Source: Dipteris shenzhenensis (taxonomy: Eukaryota > Polypodiophyta > Polypodiopsida > Gleicheniales). Taken from it: DNA of 64,000 bases. Positions 23,645 through 34,189 of this stretch are shown in pieces. The notes under the pieces are model-generated. The model was given only the letters and a program-made list of their open reading frames with translations, was not told the DNA's origin and did not search any database. Made by a program: the position numbers and the translations under genes. Location of the stretch: NCBI GenBank assembly GCA_047967505.1, contig CM106539.1; one strand, written 5' to 3'. Every line of letters starts with the position of its first letter. The stretch's first letter is position 1.

Positions 23645-23696
23645 CATTAGTGGGGCTAAATAGGGCCAAAGCAAGCCCTGTTTGGCCCCACTAATG
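23645..23696. repeat. Inverted repeat with 12-bp arms
   Basis: CATTAGTGGGGC (23645-23656) and GCCCCACTAATG (23685-23696) are perfect complements. An inner partial match (TAGGGC/GCCCTG) lies between them. Confidence 0.7.
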
Positions 23697-23949
23697 TTTT
23701 TTTTTTTGTAATTACAAAAAAAAAGTTTTTTATTACAAATTTTCCCTTGCGAAAAGGGTGATACAAAATCACTCAAATAAAATGATTGAGCAACAAAAGC
23801 ATATACATGTCAAAAATATACAACATTGTTTGTTACAAAATTACCCTTTCAAAAAGGGTGATACAAAATCGCTCAAACGAGCGGCTCAAACCAGCAGATA
23901 TACAAAATGACATACATGGTGAAGTATATGCAAACTGCTACTACTACTA

Positions 23950-24282
23950 CTACTCATTCGAATCGTCCTCATTGTCCTCTTCCTCATCCTCGTCTTATTG
24001 GTGTGATCCTTGGTCCTCGTGAGCTACCCTTCTCCCTTATCCTCATCACGTGCATCTGATCCCTGGCCCTGGTGATCGCTTGCCTCCGATGATGGGATGC
24101 TTGAGATTTGACCCTAAGAGTGAACCATATAAATTGAAAATTAGATTGGAACTTAAAGAATAAAACAATTTAAAAAGTGAGATTACAAGTAGGAGTAGAC
24201 TTATACCGTGCGAGCAGCCACCTCAGCCCAATCGACCATCGCTCCCATTGCCTCTTGCTCAATAAACCATGGCTTTGTTCCT
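23950..24282 (-). pseudogene. CACTA gene last exons (acidic C-terminus)
   Basis: The upstream exon (to 24207) reads KPWFIEQEAMGAMVDWAEVA, then splices at ACG/GTATAA with a 93-bp intron (24206-24114) and acceptor CTCTTAG. The last exon starts GQISSIPSSEASDHQGQGSD, hits a stop, and in a shifted frame ends DEDEEEDNEDDSNE-stop at 23950. An acidic terminal exon next to subterminal repeats matches the arrangement at 1091-1192. One frameshift, so it is a dead copy. Confidence 0.5.
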
Positions 24283-24304
24283 ATGCAAAACGTGCATCGC
24301 GTCT

Positions 24305-24379
24305 ATAGAAACTAGGTTCTTGGTGATATTCAGGACATGAAATACATCAAACAGGTATTTCTTTTTTCCATCCTACATA
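24305..24379 (-). repeat. 75-bp copia chip
   Basis: It matches element A 40836-40910 with one mismatch (CAGGAC for CGGGAC). It sits exactly at the joint between the broken CACTA element and the repeat starting at 24387. It is too short to have transposed. Confidence 0.85.
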
Positions 24380-24386
24380 AACTCTA

Positions 24387-24735
24387 GAATATATGGCTTT
24401 TTCTAAACATGAAGCTTTTTCTAACTTTAGTTTATTCACTTAGCCAAGCCACTAATATTCCAAAATTGAAATATGTACATAATCTTTTGTAATATCAAAA
24501 ATTAGGCATAAGCCTTATTCATCCCTGCATCACTGGAGTTGCGCCTACATGCCAAAAATATGGCGGGATCATGCTTACCAGATGCCATCACCCGATCAAT
24601 CTCTTCCCCTCGATTCACACAATCAATAATAATGAAATATTTCAAGCATAAGATAACCTTGGAATTAATCACCACAATCAATCAACCTTTCTCAGTATTA
24701 TAGCAATGCGAAATCAATAAATCACAGATGAATGG
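24387..24735 (+). repeat. ~350-bp direct repeat, copy 1
   Basis: It matches 25063-25430. Shared blocks include AACTTTAGTTTATTCACTTA, GGCATAAGCCTTATTCATCC and AAGCATAAGATAACCTTGGA. Coding capacity is nil. Confidence 0.8.
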
Positions 24736-25062
24736 TGTAGGACGCAGGGTGTATGTGCTTCCTATGCTATGGATGACAAAACCTTGGCTCGGATACCACT
24801 ACGATGAGAAATGCTCGCGCAACTTGCAAATCCTTAAAAAACACAGCAACACTCTTCAAAAATACGCACAAACTCTCAAAACTCACAAATGGAAGAGACA
24901 GAATAAGCGTGTTGGGTACAATCTCCCCCCATAGGAGTGGTGCTCTCCTTCCACCTCCTATGTATTTATGTATATTCCTCCAAAAAGCTTCCAAGCCAAA
25001 ATCATACAAAAGCCTATATGCTTTCCTCCATGCACCCTTTTACAAAAAATCCACCTTCTAGA

Positions 25063-25430
25063 ATAGCTAGCTTTTTCTAAAAATAAAGCTTTTTCTAACT
25101 TTAGTTTATTCACTTAGCCAAGCCACTAATATTCCAAAATTCAAATATGTACGTAAGCTTTTGTAATATCAAAAATTAGGCATAAGCCTTATTCATCCCC
25201 GCATCACTGGAGTTGCGTCTACATGCCCAAAATATGGCGGATCATGCTTGCCAGATGCCATCGCCCGATCAATTACTCTTCCCCTGGATTCACACAATCT
25301 TCCCCTGGATTCACACAATCAATAGTAATGAAATATTTTAAGCATAAGATAACCTTGGAATTAATCACCACAATCAATCAACCTTTCAGTATTATAGCAA
25401 CACGAAATCAATAAATCACATATGAATGGT
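25063..25430 (+). repeat. ~350-bp direct repeat, copy 2
   Basis: Second copy of 24387-24735, with an added 21-bp tandem duplication (CTTCCCCTGGATTCACACAAT twice, 25277-25320). Between the copies, 24784-24796 holds GCTCGGATACCA, a PBS-like complement, so retroelement origin is possible but not shown. Confidence 0.8.
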
Positions 25431-26248
25431 GCACACATGCGACACTTACCATCTCATGGTGTACCTGATGCTACACATGAATAAAATCGTACGGATGGTG
25501 CACACGTGCTACACATACCATCATCGCATAAGTGGTGCACACAATGCTACACACTCATATAGCCACAGCCGTGTATCCAACCATGTAGGAGCACACATGC
25601 ATCACTACGGAACAACGAGCACACATGCATCAGCTGTGCGACAAAAATGTTGGATCTCACTAAACTAAATACTGAAGGATTAAATTAATGGGATAATTCC
25701 AATTCTCATAACAGCATCAAACGGTTACTTAGTTGCACAGACTATGGAAGCTCCCATGACAAAAACATTAGAGTCCTACAAATTGCTAGGTCTGGAGGGA
25801 GAGAAGCATAGCTAGTATGCAAAAGTGGATATGTGATTCACAGCCCACAGACTACAAATGAGCTCAACAAAGTGATCATTATAGATACTACCAAAGTAGA
25901 CATTGAGTGAACTTCTATAGAGGCCACCTCATGAAAGGATAGATTCATCATACCCCTCGGACACATAGACACACATGTCACATAGACTGAAATGTCGGCC
26001 ATATCTATGCCTCACCCCACCAACAACTAAGGATTGAGGCCAAAATATGGGGATGATTGGCACAAAAAGAGAGGATATGCACACTATGCTACCTGTAGGT
26101 TGAGACAAAGCACTATACTTTGCACTAGGAGCTCAAAGGGAGGCTCCACTACCTCTTCAGAGATGGCTTTGGACCACTCTCTAGGATCATGAGCTTCTTA
26201 AACCAAAGATGCTTGGCATTTTTCTTCTCAAGCTTTGCAAACACAAAG

Positions 26249-26292
<44 letters not shown>

Positions 26293-26675
26293 CCCCCCCA
26301 CACACACACACACATGCTTACTAGGATAACCTAGCTTCAATACCATGCTCCTTGGTGTAGGAGAATGTGGATTTAGCAGCGGCTAGTGGAAGCCCTGTAA
26401 TGGCAATGGCCAATCAAGTGTTGATGAGATGACCCTTCCAAAGGCTAAGTCGAAATACCCTTTGACAAATGGCCTCTCGTGTGAGCAGCACCAAAGGATA
26501 TTTTTCTATGGCGAAAAATCCTGAAGCGGAAAAAGGTCTCTATAATCTCGATCCCCTCGCTTCAAAATTTTGAAGGGTCGATCATTTGACTAATCGAACT
26601 TCCCATTATTGTGATCAACATCAAGATTTATGATTATGTGGAGATAGCAAATTCTACAACTTGTAATGCAATTCC
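25431..26675. other. Intergenic; CT/C/CA compound microsatellite at 26251-26314
   Basis: Repeated GGTGCACAC-TGCTACACA phrases occur at 25430-25640. A (CT)n run passes into a C run and a CA run at 26251-26314. No gene recognised. Confidence 0.5.
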
Positions 26676-26962
26676 CTAATAAGTACAGTACATCCCATTT
26701 TTAGACATGTCCCTTGTGTCTCCATATAGGAAAATCATGAGATAGGCCATGGGTAACAAGTCTTCATCTTTGTAGTCGTACTCCATTAAACCTTCAAAGT
26801 CTTTGTCTACCTGAGTGCCGATCAGGAGCATTGCACTGTCTTCATTTTGTTGAATTAGTGCCTCTATCCCTTTGAACTCGGGGGGAGGTGATTCTTCTTC
26901 CTCTAAGATCCATGGTTGATCATATGCCGTTAGTTGAGGTTCACTGTCAAATAACCTAAGTC
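26676..26962 (-). CDS. Unidentified acidic open frame in the left hairpin arm (partial)
   Basis: The minus strand is open from a TGA near 26963 to TAG at 26678-26676: FDSEPQLTAYDQPWILEEEE, PPPEFKGIEALIQQNEDSAM, LLIGTQVDKDFEGLMEYDYK, then a hydrophobic end with FLYGDTRDMSK. There is no start codon in the arm (ACG where the other arm has ATG). I do not recognise the family. Composition suggests real protein ancestry, possibly a retroelement polyprotein linker. The matching frame in the right arm (27002-27369) has two stops. Confidence 0.35.
26754..26953 (+). repeat. Inverted repeat, left arm (200 bp)
   Basis: Pairs with 27002-27201 across a 48-bp loop, about 92% complementary by eye and without length change. 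Transcription through it would yield a long near-perfect hairpin. Confidence 0.9.
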
Positions 26963-27001
26963 ATGCCCATTCTTTTGACGAAAGCATTGGACAACCTCAA
27001 C

Positions 27002-27201
27002 TATTTGACAGTGAACCTCAACTAATGGCATATGATCAACCATGGATCTTAGAGGAAGAAGAATCACCTCCCCCCAAGTTCAAGGGGATAAATGCACTAA
27101 TTCAATAAGATGAAGGCAGTGCAACGCTCCTGAGCGGCACTTAGACAGACAAAGACTTTGAAGGTTTGATGGAGTACAACTACAAAGACGAAGACTTGTT
27201 A
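27002..27201 (-). repeat. Inverted repeat, right arm (200 bp)
   Basis: Complement of the left arm. Homology ends at AAGACTTGTTA, after which the two sides differ (CCCATGG against CTCACAA). Confidence 0.9.
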
Positions 27202-28848
27202 CTCACAACCTATCTCAAGAGTTTAGGTCTTTTGGATGTTGTTATGTGTGATCTATATTTGTATTCAATGCCTGCCTCTTGCATAACCAGTGACGTCTCT
27301 GGTTATGGCATTTCTTGTTGCCTAGTTGACTTGCCTATGCATACTGAAATGTGTATCCCTTGTGGTTGATTTGTAACCGTTTCATTCTTCAACAATGTTG
27401 ACTTTCAAACATGTTTTTGGTTCATAACTTATACTCTACAATATGCATGGTGAAGTTGACGACTCAATCTTTGAAAGTAGAGTGATGTGAAGTCTGCATG
27501 TGTGCATAAGTGAATGTCTTTCTACCAGTTTTGAATATGGTGTTGTGTGTTGAATCTTTTTCTTACTTTCAAGCTTTGTTAGAGCTTTTTGTGGGTGCAC
27601 TCCTTCCTACATTTGCGGTTACTAATGTGTGCTAATAGTGTACCTCATGATACCTACTAAGCTATTTTATGCATGGTTGAGTGCATTCTTCTCTGTAGGG
27701 AGCTAACACATCATATGATCTATGTACTGTCTGATTACGAAGCTTAATCTTTTTGGTCCTCTATTCCTAAATGGCAAACAACCAATGGTCAGACGAAAGG
27801 TAATTACCTTTCATTCAAAAGTCTCCTTGGCATGGTTTCGATCTCTGTGAGGTGGTGCAAAAGCGGTGATTCCTATTGTGGGTCTCTATCAAGCTCTCAG
27901 TCGAGCTCCTTACCTATTCACAACCTCCATTCTCCCTTACCACCCTATGTTCACAACCTGCATTCTACATTGATCCCTTTGAAGAGTGTTCTATGTTAAA
28001 GAGCTCCTGACAAGAAGATTTGTTGAAAACACATTGGAGTTCAGTTGTCAAAAGCTCCTCCCCCTTGTGTTGCTATTGGGTTATGGCATGGAAATTTAGT
28101 TGGTGCATGTTGCTAGAGGATGTCCCTAAACCCTATGCCTGCATGTTGGTGGGTTGGAAAAGTTTAATTAGTTTGAATCTCGTTTGAATAGGGTGGAGTT
28201 TTAGTTGCTTAAATGCAATCGACTAGGTTTCATGCAAAGCTATTGGTGTTCATTTTCTAGAGAAAAAGAAGGTAAAAAAGAAGGTAAGTATCTTTTGCTT
28301 GTGGTTTCTTCACGTCTATCTTTTGCTTGTAGTTTCTTCACATCTATCTTTTGCTTGTAGTTTGTTCGCATAATTATTGCTAGTAATAATCCTAAGAAAC
28401 CATCTTGATGAAATTTCTTAATGTAAAGGCCATATAAGATATCTATGAGCAAGTAAAATTCATTTGGTTTTATGAATCTAAAAAATACATAAAGTAATGT
28501 GGATGACCATTGAAATTTTGAGCTAAAAAGTATTGTAGATGACCATTAATTCCATGTCAAATGAAGAATGGTGGGGATTAAAAATTTGCAACGTTGATAA
28601 TATGTCAAATATGTAAACTGATATTTTAAATATATTTCGATGGAGAATTTCCAAGAGAATTTATTTTTGCATCATAGATTGGATTATGTCGAAGAAAAGG
28701 TTGGTAGTTTGATTTGCATGTGTAATGAAATTGTCCATAAAAGTAAATATCCATTTCACTTCTGGTGGTGCATTGCATGTTTTGGATTGCTAGTGATATT
28801 GGCAATAAATTGGCAATTTTTATGTGTGAAAAGTATAAGAGAATCGTT

Positions 28849-28884
<36 letters not shown>

Positions 28885-29239
28885 CTTTCAGAAAGTAGAA
28901 AAAATCATCTTTTGGCAAGCAAGGTGTGTGTTTTTGTAGGGTTGAAAATGGTTTTCTTTTTGCTTATTCTATTCATTGGAAAAAAATGAGGAGTTCCCTT
29001 TGGAATTATAAAGCTCTCTATTTTATGGTTCTTTTTCTTTGTGTTACATTCTGTGGGAACTATTTAAAGGCAAGTTATGTGGGAATGGTGAAATTTGTGT
29101 TTTATCTAGAAAATTATCTAATTTGGTTGGGCTAAGAAAGTGGTCCTTTTCTCATTCTATTCCATTGGAAAAAAATGTGGCATTCCTTGTGGAAATATAG
29201 GTGCAACAAAAAGGAAATGCATTTAGGGATTGCTTGAAT
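27202..29239. other. Intergenic; 28-bp tandem repeat and CT microsatellite
   Basis: TATCTTTTGCTTGTAGTTTC plus TTCACATC is repeated three times at 28288-28372. A (CT)n run lies at 28851-28880. No gene recognised. Confidence 0.5.
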
Positions 29240-30180
29240 GGTTTAGGAAATGTGTAGGGCATTTGTTTTGTGGACGCATCTCCTAAATATATGTGTCATG
29301 TGCTTTGGAGTACTCCTACTAGGGTTTGCTTAGATGGCATATGGACAATGCAAGGGAGTGGGCACATCTTCTAAATATGTGCTTTGGAGGGAGGACTTCC
29401 ATTAGGGTTTGCTCTGATGGCATATGGACACTGTGAGGGATTTGGTTATTCAAGTGTTTGGGTGTGGGGCTCGAGGTGTGTGTTCATTGATTTGCTTTGA
29501 TGTGTGCATCTTTTAAATACATTAATTATACATGCTTGTGCTTTGGAGCACTCCTATGAGGGTTTGCTCAAATGGCATATGGACAATGCGAGTGATTTGG
29601 TTAGTCACATGTTTGGATGTGAGATGGAGGTGTGTGTTCATTACTTTGCTTTGGGAGATGCATCTTCTAAAGATATGGGCCATGCTTTGGAGTTCTCCCA
29701 GAAGGGTGTGCTCAAATAGCATATGGACAATGTGATAGATTTGATTTGTTTGCTGTGGGAGGCACATTTTCTAAATATATGTGCCTCCTATAAAGGTTTG
29801 CTCAAATGGCATATGGACAATGCGAGGGATTTGGTTAGTCAATTGTTTGGATGTTGGGTCAAGGTGTGTGTAGGTGAGCATGCTATTTCTTTTGAGAATA
29901 AGGTGTGTATGTTTCTGATTTTGTGGAGCTTTTGGCTTTGTGGGTGTACTTTTCAAGCTTGTGTGCTATGTGGTTTGGGAGCAAGGCAAATAAGAATCTT
30001 TTAGTTTAGAGTGCTCTTGCAAAGGTTTGGTCAAATAGCATGGGAAGTTTTGTGGAGCTTTTGACTTTCTGGCATGGGGGTGTTGCGAGTGCTTCTTTTG
30101 TTGGGTGTGGTTCTCAAATATATGTGCCGTGCACTTTGGAGTACTTCCATGAGGATTTTCTCAAGCCTGCATACAAAAAA
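29240..30180 (+). repeat. Dispersed repeat family block, forward orientation
   Basis: GCTTTGGAGTACTCCTATGA, GGGTTTGCTCAAATGGCATA and TGGACAATGCGAG recur about six times, 100-200 bp apart. One forward frame stays partly open through several units (LLKWHMDNA-DLVS), but units carry stops. The same family lies in opposite orientation at 35840-36520 and 48970-50180. Confidence 0.75.
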
Positions 30181-31140
30181 TGTGAGGATGAGAATGCAAT
30201 GAAACTTGGAGCTTGCATTATTGTGGAAATGTTGGACGTTTTTTTGGGCTTTGGCTTAATCAAATGCAACAAATTTTTGTATATTTAAGAATATATGTCT
30301 CTACTATTTGGACTCTTCAATTTTATGATTACTGATGCTTCAAATTTTTGTGTTTGTGGATGAAATGGATTAACATAGAATGTGGGGTGTGTGGCCTTTG
30401 ATCGGGTGTTGCTTTGCAATCTCTTGCATGGGTTGATTTAATGGGTTTGCTTTTCTCATGGATAGTTGAACTTTGTGGTGGCCTTGGTTTTAATTTTCCA
30501 TCCTCTTTGATCTGGTTTGAAGGATAGCAATGATAATCAATGCAGCTCAAGATGGGTGGGAAATTAATGCAATGAGGTGCTAGAGTAAGTGGATCTATTT
30601 AGGAAGACAAACTATGGGGAGGGGATGTACACTTACCTTTTTTAGGGGGGATGATATTTGCAAACTACTTGGAGAAGGTGGCTTTACATGTTTGTAACCT
30701 TGGAAAAACTCCATGGATTGTGTGTGACCCTATCGTGGGCCATCGGATCCTATGGTAGTCTCCATTTTGCTTTTCCATCCACGTTGGTCTGGTTTTAATG
30801 ACAATGGCAGCAACGAGTTCAATTCAATGTAGGTGGGGAATGAAAGCATTGAATTTCCATACTATTGAGCCCACCTAGCAAGGCATAGCAAGGAAAATTG
30901 TGTGAATGGTTTTGCATGAGCAATTGCATTTTTGTGCCAGTGGTGGGTGGGAAATAAAAAGGGTTGGGTGGCATGGATTATGGGGAAGCAAAATTGATGG
31001 CCATGTTTGTTTCATGGTTGTTGATGTATTAACTTACATGATTATCCATAATCTATTAACGTACATGATTATCCATAATCTATAGCATATCTAAGTTGAA
31101 GAGGAATTCGGGATTAATATTTCATTTGAGATTGCCTTTT
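30181..31140. other. No gene recognised
   Basis: T/G-rich sequence. TAACTTACATGATTATCCATAATCTAT is partly duplicated near 31031-31082 (about 26 bp). Confidence 0.45.
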
Positions 31141-31198
31141 GATTTGGAAAGACATGGAATTGGTTTGTGTGATCTTGTCTTACACATGAATTTTATGG

Positions 31199-31690
31199 AT
31201 GAGAGATTTATTGGGTGGCGATTATTTTTCCCTCAATGGCAAGAGATGGCATTGGTCCCAATGTAGAAGCCTTTTTGCTAAACGCAGTCGTGGCACAACT
31301 TTGGTTATTACATTGTATCTATTGGAGGACCTCCCTTACTTGCGCTATTCACCTTTGAGGGAGGTGCTTGTGTTTCAAGTAGATGATATCAAGTGGAGCT
31401 TTGAGACAAAGGCACATTCAAATGTTGTTGGCCATTATTTATGACCTAGACCTTGTAAGTGGATAGATAGAAGTTACTTGTACATGAGTGGGGATGATCC
31501 ATACTTGGCGCATTGTGAGAACCTTTTTCTTTGTTACTTGCCTAAGGAGAATCCTAGGTTTCTCAATGGCGTTAGCCATGTGCCAACCATGGGCTTCCGG
31601 ATTTAGACTTCTTGCTTATGTTCCTTCCATGGAATTTTGTTTGGAAGGGCTGATGGAATGGAGTTTGGGGATGCGGATATTCTGTAATAT
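31199..31690 (+). pseudogene. Unidentified protein-coding relic
   Basis: A single forward frame runs about 160 codons with two in-frame stops (at about 31442 and 31604). Segments include GGDYFSLNGKRWHWSQCRSL, LPYLRYSPLREVLVFQVDD, KWIDRSYLYMSGDDPYLAHC and NLFLCYLPKENPRFLNGVSH. Composition and persistence of frame across stops suggest a decayed gene and not chance. I do not recognise the family. Confidence 0.3.
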
Positions 31691-31764
31691 ATAAAGTGTG
31701 ATGTAGTACTTTCATTTTAGAATTTTTATTCAAGAAGATTCTAAGCAAGCTACCCTCAGCTAGT

Positions 31765-32060
31765 ATATGAGGGAGATGGGGGGGGGGGCAATAGGGGTCG
31801 AGAGAGTTAAGGGAGGGGAGGTAGAGAGGGAGTTGAGGGAGAGAATGGCAAGTGGAGGGTAGAGGTGTTGAAGGAGGCTAAGCGAGGGAGTGGAAGTAGA
31901 GGGGGGATTAAGAAGGGAGGGCTGAACACAGCAAGCAGAAAGGGAGGATTGAGCACATGGATCAGAGGGGAGAGGGAGAGGGGAGACCGGAGGGAGAGGG
32001 AGAGGGGAGGGCTAAGCGGAAGGAGAGGGAGAGGGGAGGGAGCGGTCTCTTACTGCAAAA
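31765..32060 (+). repeat. Polypurine tract
   Basis: GGGAGAGGGAGAGG-type sequence on the forward strand. Overlapping open frames are low-complexity artefacts. Confidence 0.65.
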
Positions 32061-32999
32061 CACGCCTACGCATCCCCATCACTTAGCCAGTAGCTTCTGT
32101 CATCTCGTAAGTCTTCGTCGACAATCCTCAATGCATCCCTCAGCCAGGTAGCCCGGCTACAAATGAGTGATTTCCTATGACATCTGTCCCACTCTTCCTC
32201 TAGATAGGTCAGTTGTTTATAGAGGTTTGAGATGTGAGGCGGAGAAGGGACAAGGCAGCAAGGCTGAGGGCAATGCGAGAGCTAGGTTAATTCGTTTGAT
32301 TAGTTTGATTAAAACAATGAGCTTATGTTAATTGAGATCGAGTGGAGGTGATAGATTAATTAATTAATTAGTTTTGGATATAGGAGTGATTAGGAGCAAA
32401 TAGGGGAGAGAGAAGAAATGGATTATTTTTTAGGTGTGCTTTTCTTTGTCCACGAACATAATTTTGTGAGTTTGGTTGCAATACAGAGTATGGAGACAAA
32501 AGAGGCTTGTTCTCTGACTTTAGAGAATCTTATATATGTAGGGAACTGATGATTCTATTATTTGATTTGTCTGAGTTCTTCCCTAGCATTGAAGGGAGTC
32601 AAGGGTGGTCCCTATAAGATCATTCACATTGATTGAGGCCCAAATACTTGCTACCATAGGGGTTATTCTATCTACATTGTCAAATGTGTTGTTTAAGCCT
32701 CAATGTATGGCTTATTAGTAACAAATAAAATGTCATAATTAGTCTAATCTTAAGATGTAGAAGAAAACTAAAAACACATGCCAAAGAATCTTCTTAAAAT
32801 GTAATGGTGAGGTTTTTTCCAAGAAAACAGAGTCACCATATTCATATCAAAGTAAAATATAGGATTGCATCCCTTTGATGGTGTGGTTGGATCATCAAAA
32901 TTGAAGCTTATGTGTGAAGGGAGAGGACACCTTAATTTGTCGAAAAATAAAAGGATGTATCTGATTGATCTAGCAACATGCTTGAGACTTGCTAACTAG
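32061..32999. other. No gene recognised
   Basis: Contains a short TTAATTAATTAATTAG run near 32354. Nothing else stands out. Confidence 0.45.
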
Positions 33000-33165
33000 G
33001 AGGCAAAGAGGATATGCTAGGGGGGTTGGGGGAAAGGCAAGCATAAAATGCACAAGGTAAGGAGGAAATGCTAGCAGATGAGGGGGGAGGCAAACATAAA
33101 ATGCACAAGGCTAGGAGGGAATGCTAGGGGGGATGGGGAGGAGGCAAGCATAAAATGCTAAAGAA
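33000..33165 (+). repeat. ~57-bp tandem repeat, three copies
   Basis: GGCAAGCATAAAATGC with preceding ATGCTAGGGGGGATGGGG-type sequence recurs at about 57-60 bp intervals. Confidence 0.75.
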
Positions 33166-34189
33166 TAGGTGGGGCTCACAAGGGAAGCAATTAATGTTGG
33201 GTGTGGAAAAGCTACAAGGGATTCACAACAAGAGCATGAGTCTAGAAAAAGGGTCAAACTCTAAAAATAAAACCTTAAGTAAAGGATTAGGGCTGGGGCT
33301 ATCATAGGATATACCCTTTCCCTTAGCTGATCGCTCTGCATTGGAGTTTGAAGTATGACGATGCCCAACAAAGTAAGATGGATGATGTACCAAGAATGGC
33401 ATTTGGCTCTCCAATTGATCTTCTTCTCATTCTTCCTCTTGAAAGCATTTCAAGGCTTGCTTTTCTTCTTGTCCTTGAACTTGTTTTCTTGCTTTTTAGT
33501 AGATCTACTGGGTTTAGGCATGGTTACACTTTCTGCCAAGGGTTCATCAAATTTGGTTGAAATAGAGCTCTAATCCCTAATCCTTGTGGAAATGGTCAAG
33601 GGGTATCCTCAACCTCTATGTATTTAAACCAATGAGACATATTATCCTATTCTCTACTCTAAAATCTATTAATTAATTTGTGTATTCATCTCCCGTTGAT
33701 CGAATTACGCTAAGGTGTAGATTAATTTGTGTTGATTCTGCACTCAACCCTCCCCTCTCCCTCCCCTCAACCCTCCCCTCTCCCTCTCCCTCTCCCACCT
33801 CTCCTTCCACTCAACCCTCTCTCTCTCCCTCCCTCCCTCCCCTGTCCCTCCTTCTTCCTCTCACTCCCCCTCTCTATGTTTTAAGCCCTCAATTTTATGC
33901 CAAAAAATAGCAGCCTTTGATGTCACATTTGGGCAAGAAAACTCAGCATTATGTTGCTAAACATTACTACTTCCTTGGGCATGAGAATGTGGGCTATTCA
34001 GCACTAACCTAGAGCCAGCAAAGTCATGTTTTGGGGCTAATTTATTGCTGTAATATTAGCCACACTTCTGATATTTTGAAGCATGCTTGTGCTTCTTGCA
34101 TTTTCCCTTAGCCGGCCCGACCACAAATTCATAGTTTCTATGGTAGTGACTCCACTTCTTGACCCAGATGCAAGCTCCACATGTGGCTA
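33166..34189. other. Intergenic; polypyrimidine tract at 33745-33870
   Basis: CCCTCTCC repeats at 33745-33870. No gene recognised. Confidence 0.45.

Larger units (their letters stand above)
23398..24304 (-). mobile_element. CACTA transposon 3' end, truncated internally
   Basis: It begins CACTACAAGG on the forward strand (the element's 3' terminus read inward), with a possible 3-bp target GTA just outside. Inward are subterminal repeats (23515-23630), an inverted repeat (23645-23696), then the last two exons of a gene on the minus strand. The element breaks off at 24304, where a 75-bp copia piece is joined. The architecture parallels the CACTA remnant at 1-1911. Confidence 0.65.

Noticed and set aside
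24784-24800. PBS-like GCTCGGATACCA as evidence that the 350-bp repeats at 24387 and 25063 are LTRs
   Set aside because: It is not adjacent to either repeat end, and no TG...CA borders or purine tract are present.
29504-29880. PPR-like tandem protein repeats
   Set aside because: The unit (EG-LKWHMDNA-DLV) lacks the 35-residue PPR pattern, and the DNA repeat has stops and uneven spacing.
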